Positions 7,516 to 9,395 of a stretch of 9,395 nucleotides of DNA are shown here, piece by piece. Numbering within the stretch: the first letter of the stretch is position 1; each line of letters begins with the position of its first letter. This DNA is from Lysobacteraceae bacterium (GTDB lineage Bacteria; Pseudomonadota; Gammaproteobacteria; Xanthomonadales; Xanthomonadaceae), in assembly GCA_017990865.1 (NCBI GenBank), contig JAGNNB010000095.1, forward strand, positions 1-9,395, read 5' to 3'. The notes beneath the pieces were generated by a model. The model worked only from the letters and a program-made list of their open reading frames with translations, was not told the DNA's origin and searched no databases. The position numbers and the translations under genes are program-made.

Positions 7516-7551
7516 TTCTTGACGCCATTCTCAACGTGACTCTCAACGCGG
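7516..7551. repeat. Three-unit 12-bp degenerate tandem repeat in the rmlC-rmlD gap
   Basis: On the plus strand the units are TTCTTGACGCCA, TTCTCAACGTGA and CTCTCAACGCGG (7516-7527, 7528-7539, 7540-7551). They share the core TCTCAACG, with TCTTGACG in the first. The spacing is exactly 12 bp throughout. It lies wholly within the 93-bp non-coding gap. From general recollection, xanthomonad spacers often carry short GAATC-like arrays and this may be a decayed one. Confidence 0.55.
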
Positions 7552-7578
7552 GTTCCGACCGAGCGGTCGAACGGAAGT

Positions 7579-8139
7579 TCAATCGGTATAGACCGGCAGA
7601 CGTTCCGCGGCCACGTCCGCCAACAGCGGCGCCTTCGCGTCTTTGTCCGACAACGACGGCGCGGAGACCGGCCAATCGATCGCGAGCGCGGGGTCGTCCC
7701 AACGGATGCCCGCATCCGCATCGCGATCGTAGGTGTCGGTACACAGGTAGGCGAACAAGGCCCGCTCGCTCAACGCAACGAAGCCATGCGCGAACCCGGG
7801 CGGAATCCAGAAATGCCGTTTGTTCTCGGCGCTGAGCACGACCGCGGTCCAGCGCCCGAACGTCGGCGAACCGCGGCGGATATCCACCGCCACGTCCCAG
7901 ACTTCGCCTTCCAGCACCGAGACGTACTTGCCCTGCGGTTTCGGCCATTGGTAGTGCAAGCCGCGCAGAACGCCGCGCGCGGAAGACGAGACGTTGCCTT
8001 GCACGAAGTTCGGAATCGACAGCCCGTGCGCGGCGAACTTGTCGCGATTGAAGGACTCGTAGAAGAATCCGCGGTCGTCGCCGAACACCTGCGGTTCGAT
8101 CACGAGGCAGCCGGGCAAATCGGTTTCGATGATCTTCAT
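7579..8139 (-). CDS. rmlC: dTDP-4-dehydrorhamnose 3,5-epimerase RmlC
   Basis: 186 aa from the ATG at 8139, cytoplasmic. It epimerises C3 and C5 of dTDP-4-keto-6-deoxy-D-glucose to give the L-rhamno ketosugar reduced by RmlD. It is a cupin-fold family member of typical length. The opening MKIIETDLPGCLVIEP and GDDRGFFYESF (20-30) are family hallmarks. RGLHYQ carries the expected catalytic base His62, followed by Lys71. WIPPGFAHGF (111-120) is the second conserved cupin strand, Tyr137 in TYD is at the position of the catalytic acid, and Asp167 in SDKD probably pairs with the histidine. An upstream in-frame GTG at 8148 would add three residues, but it lies inside the likely ribosome binding site GGTGA (8145-8149) and family members start at MKII, so I prefer 8139. 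It starts 12 bp after the rmlA stop. Confidence 0.96.
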   Translation of the reverse strand: MKIIETDLPGCLVIEPQVFGDDRGFFYESFNRDKFAAHGLSIPNFVQGNVSSSARGVLRGLHYQWPKPQGKYVSVLEGEVWDVAVDIRRGSPTFGRWTAVVLSAENKRHFWIPPGFAHGFVALSERALFAYLCTDTYDRDADAGIRWDDPALAIDWPVSAPSLSDKDAKAPLLADVAAERLPVYTD

Positions 8140-8144
8140 GCGCG

Positions 8145-8149
8145 TCACC
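8145..8149 (-). promoter_or_regulatory. Ribosome binding site that decides the rmlC start
   Basis: GGTGA, matching the 3' part of the anti-Shine-Dalgarno complement, 5 nt before the ATG at 8139. It overlaps the alternative GTG (8148-8146), which argues against that codon being the start. It lies between the rmlA stop (8152) and rmlC. Confidence 0.45.
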
Positions 8150-8151
8150 GG

Positions 8152-9039
8152 TCAGGGAACGAAACCGCGTTCGGCCAAACCGAGCAGATACTGGCCGTAG
8201 CCGTTCTTGGCGAGCGGTTTGGCCAACACTTCCAATTGCGCGGCATCGATCCAACCGTTGCTCCAGGCGATCTCTTCGGGGCAACAGACGCGCAAGCCTT
8301 GGCGGGCTTCGATGGTTTCGATGTAGTTCGACGCTTCCAGCAAGGATTGATGCGTACCGGTGTCGAGCCAGGCGTAACCGCGGCCGAGTTGCTGCAGATG
8401 CAACGAGCCGTCTTCGAGGTAGCGACGATTGAGGTCGGTGATCTCCAACTCGCCGCGCGGGGACGGTTTCAGCTCGGCGGCGAAATCGCTGGCGCGACCG
8501 TCGTAGAAATACAGGCCGGTCACGGCGTAATTCGATTTGGGTTTCGCCGGTTTCTCTTCCAGCCCGATGACTTTGCCGGTCGCGTCGAATTCGGCGACGC
8601 CGTAGCGCTCAGGATCGCCGACCCAGTAACCGAACACAGTCGCGCCGCGCTCCAGCGCATCGGCTTCGCGCAGCATCGCGGTCAAGCCGGGGCCGTGGAA
8701 GATGTTGTCGCCGAGCACCAGACAACTCGGCTGCCCGTTGACGAATTCGCGGCCAATTAGATACGCCTGCGCGAGCCCGTCGGGGCTGGGTTGCGCGGCG
8801 TATTCGATGCGCATACCCCACTGCGAACCGTCGCCCAGCAGCGTCTTGAACAAGGCTTGCTCGTGCGGCGTGTTGATCACCAACACTTCGCGAATGCCCG
8901 CCAGCATCAGCACGCTGAGCGGGTAGTAGATCATCGGTTTGTCGTAGACCGGCAGCAATTGCTTGCTGACCGCCTGGGTGATCGGGTACAGCCGCGTGCC
9001 GGAGCCGCCGGCGAGAATGATGCCCTTGCGCGCGGTCAT
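8152..9039 (-). CDS. rmlA: Glucose-1-phosphate thymidylyltransferase RmlA
   Basis: 295 aa, cytoplasmic. It makes dTDP-glucose from glucose-1-phosphate and dTTP, the first and usually feedback-controlled step of dTDP-L-rhamnose synthesis. The nucleotidyltransferase signature LAGGSGTRL is at 9-17, [15 protein letters not shown] at 26-40, LGDNIFHG (metal-binding Asp111) at 109-116, and EEKP with Lys163 at 161-164. Length is as expected for the family. The reading frame stays open a further 42 codons upstream to 9165, but that stretch overlaps rmlB and does not look like RmlA. The ATG at 9039 gives [12 protein letters not shown] and has GGAGG (9046-9050) 6 nt upstream. The start overlaps the rmlB stop as ATGA (9036-9039), implying translational coupling. 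Confidence 0.97.
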   Translation of the reverse strand: MTARKGIILAGGSGTRLYPITQAVSKQLLPVYDKPMIYYPLSVLMLAGIREVLVINTPHEQALFKTLLGDGSQWGMRIEYAAQPSPDGLAQAYLIGREFVNGQPSCLVLGDNIFHGPGLTAMLREADALERGATVFGYWVGDPERYGVAEFDATGKVIGLEEKPAKPKSNYAVTGLYFYDGRASDFAAELKPSPRGELEITDLNRRYLEDGSLHLQQLGRGYAWLDTGTHQSLLEASNYIETIEARQGLRVCCPEEIAWSNGWIDAAQLEVLAKPLAKNGYGQYLLGLAERGFVP

Positions 9040-9395
9040 GCCACGCCTCCGATGCGTTCGAGTCGATAGCTGCCGTCGAGGACGCGCTTGACCCAATCCT
9101 GACGGTCGAGATACCAATCGACGGTGCGCGCGATGCCTTGTTCGAACGTCACCGACGGCGACCAATTCAATTCGCTTTTGAGTTTGGAGGCGTCGATGGC
9201 GTAGCGGCGGTCATGCCCGGGGCGGTCTTTGACGAAAGCGATCAGCGATTCGCGCGCGCGGCCGTCGGCGAGCGGGCGGCGTTCGTCCAACAGCGCGCAG
9301 ATGGTCTTCACCACCACGATATTTTCCCGCTCGGCGTCGCCGCCGACGTTATAGACCTCGCCGACGCGGCCGCCGTCGAGCACCGCGCGGATGGC
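9036..9395 (-). CDS. rmlB: dTDP-glucose 4,6-dehydratase RmlB, C-terminal 119 residues (5' part off the right edge)
   Basis: Partial gene entering from the right edge; the visible frame opens [27 protein letters not shown], the [11 protein letters not shown] block and the following [21 protein letters not shown] segment are characteristic of the C-terminal substrate-binding part of RmlB. The enzyme is a cytoplasmic NAD-dependent extended short-chain dehydrogenase that turns dTDP-glucose into dTDP-4-keto-6-deoxyglucose, the second step of the pathway. The Rossmann and catalytic YxxxK parts are outside the window. An internal GTG at 9383 could be mistaken for a start, but coding clearly continues to the edge. 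Its TGA overlaps the rmlA ATG by 4 bp, so it is the upstream gene of the same operon. Confidence 0.95.
   Translation of the reverse strand, partial: AIRAVLDGGRVGEVYNVGGDAERENIVVVKTICALLDERRPLADGRARESLIAFVKDRPGHDRRYAIDASKLKSELNWSPSVTFEQGIARTVDWYLDRQDWVKRVLDGSYRLERIGGVA
9046..9050 (-). promoter_or_regulatory. Ribosome binding site of rmlA, inside the 3' end of rmlB
   Basis: GGAGG, 6 nt before the rmlA ATG at 9039 and inside the last codons of rmlB. It selects this start over the open frame that continues to 9165. Confidence 0.65.

Noticed and set aside
6622..8760. Plus-strand frames opposite rmlD and rmlC-rmlA (6622-7539 and 7786-8760)
   Set aside because: Antisense to well-recognised rml genes, with no motif or ribosome binding site of their own.
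9040..9165. N-terminal extension of rmlA up to 9165
   Set aside because: It overlaps rmlB in another frame, is Arg-rich and unlike RmlA; the ATG at 9039 has a good GGAGG and the canonical N-terminus.

Overview
The window looks like chromosomal DNA from a high-GC gammaproteobacterium. Best guess is the Xanthomonadaceae (Lysobacter, Luteimonas or a relative). The reasons are strong G/C preference at third codon positions, the rmlB-rmlA-rmlC-rmlD gene order, and several exported S9 peptidase paralogues side by side. The genus is inference. Every gene I can support lies on the minus strand, so transcription runs from the right edge to the left.

Right part (9395 to 6568): the dTDP-L-rhamnose operon. 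It starts with the last 119 codons of rmlB (dTDP-glucose 4,6-dehydratase), then rmlA (glucose-1-phosphate thymidylyltransferase), rmlC (3,5-epimerase) and rmlD (reductase). rmlB and rmlA overlap by 4 bp and rmlA and rmlC are 12 bp apart. rmlC and rmlD are separated by 93 bp that hold a small 12-bp-period repeat. Together the four enzymes convert glucose-1-phosphate and dTTP into dTDP-L-rhamnose, the donor for rhamnose in LPS O-antigen and exopolysaccharide.

Middle part (6524 to 434): three tandem paralogues of exported prolyl-oligopeptidase-like S9 serine peptidases (671, 648 and 668 aa). Each has a signal peptide, a long N-terminal beta-propeller-like half and a C-terminal alpha/beta-hydrolase domain with a complete Ser-Asp-His triad. 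The gaps are 43 bp (rmlD to the first), 89 bp and 32 bp, and I see no terminator in them, so read-through from the rml genes is possible. The run ends after the third peptidase in two consecutive perfect hairpins, one of them a classical intrinsic terminator (350-387).

Left part (below 350): a spacer of about 145 bp, then the 5' end of another minus-strand gene of unknown function that runs off the window. Its start at 203 is chosen from a good Shine-Dalgarno sequence.

Most of this is ordinary, recognisable biology and I found no convincing novel system. The points most worth checking are the tandem peptidase triplet directly behind the rhamnose genes, a middle paralogue whose codon use is clearly less GC3-biased than its neighbours, a cysteine pair framing the catalytic serine that is the only one in two of the three mature peptidases, and the double hairpin at the end of the cluster.
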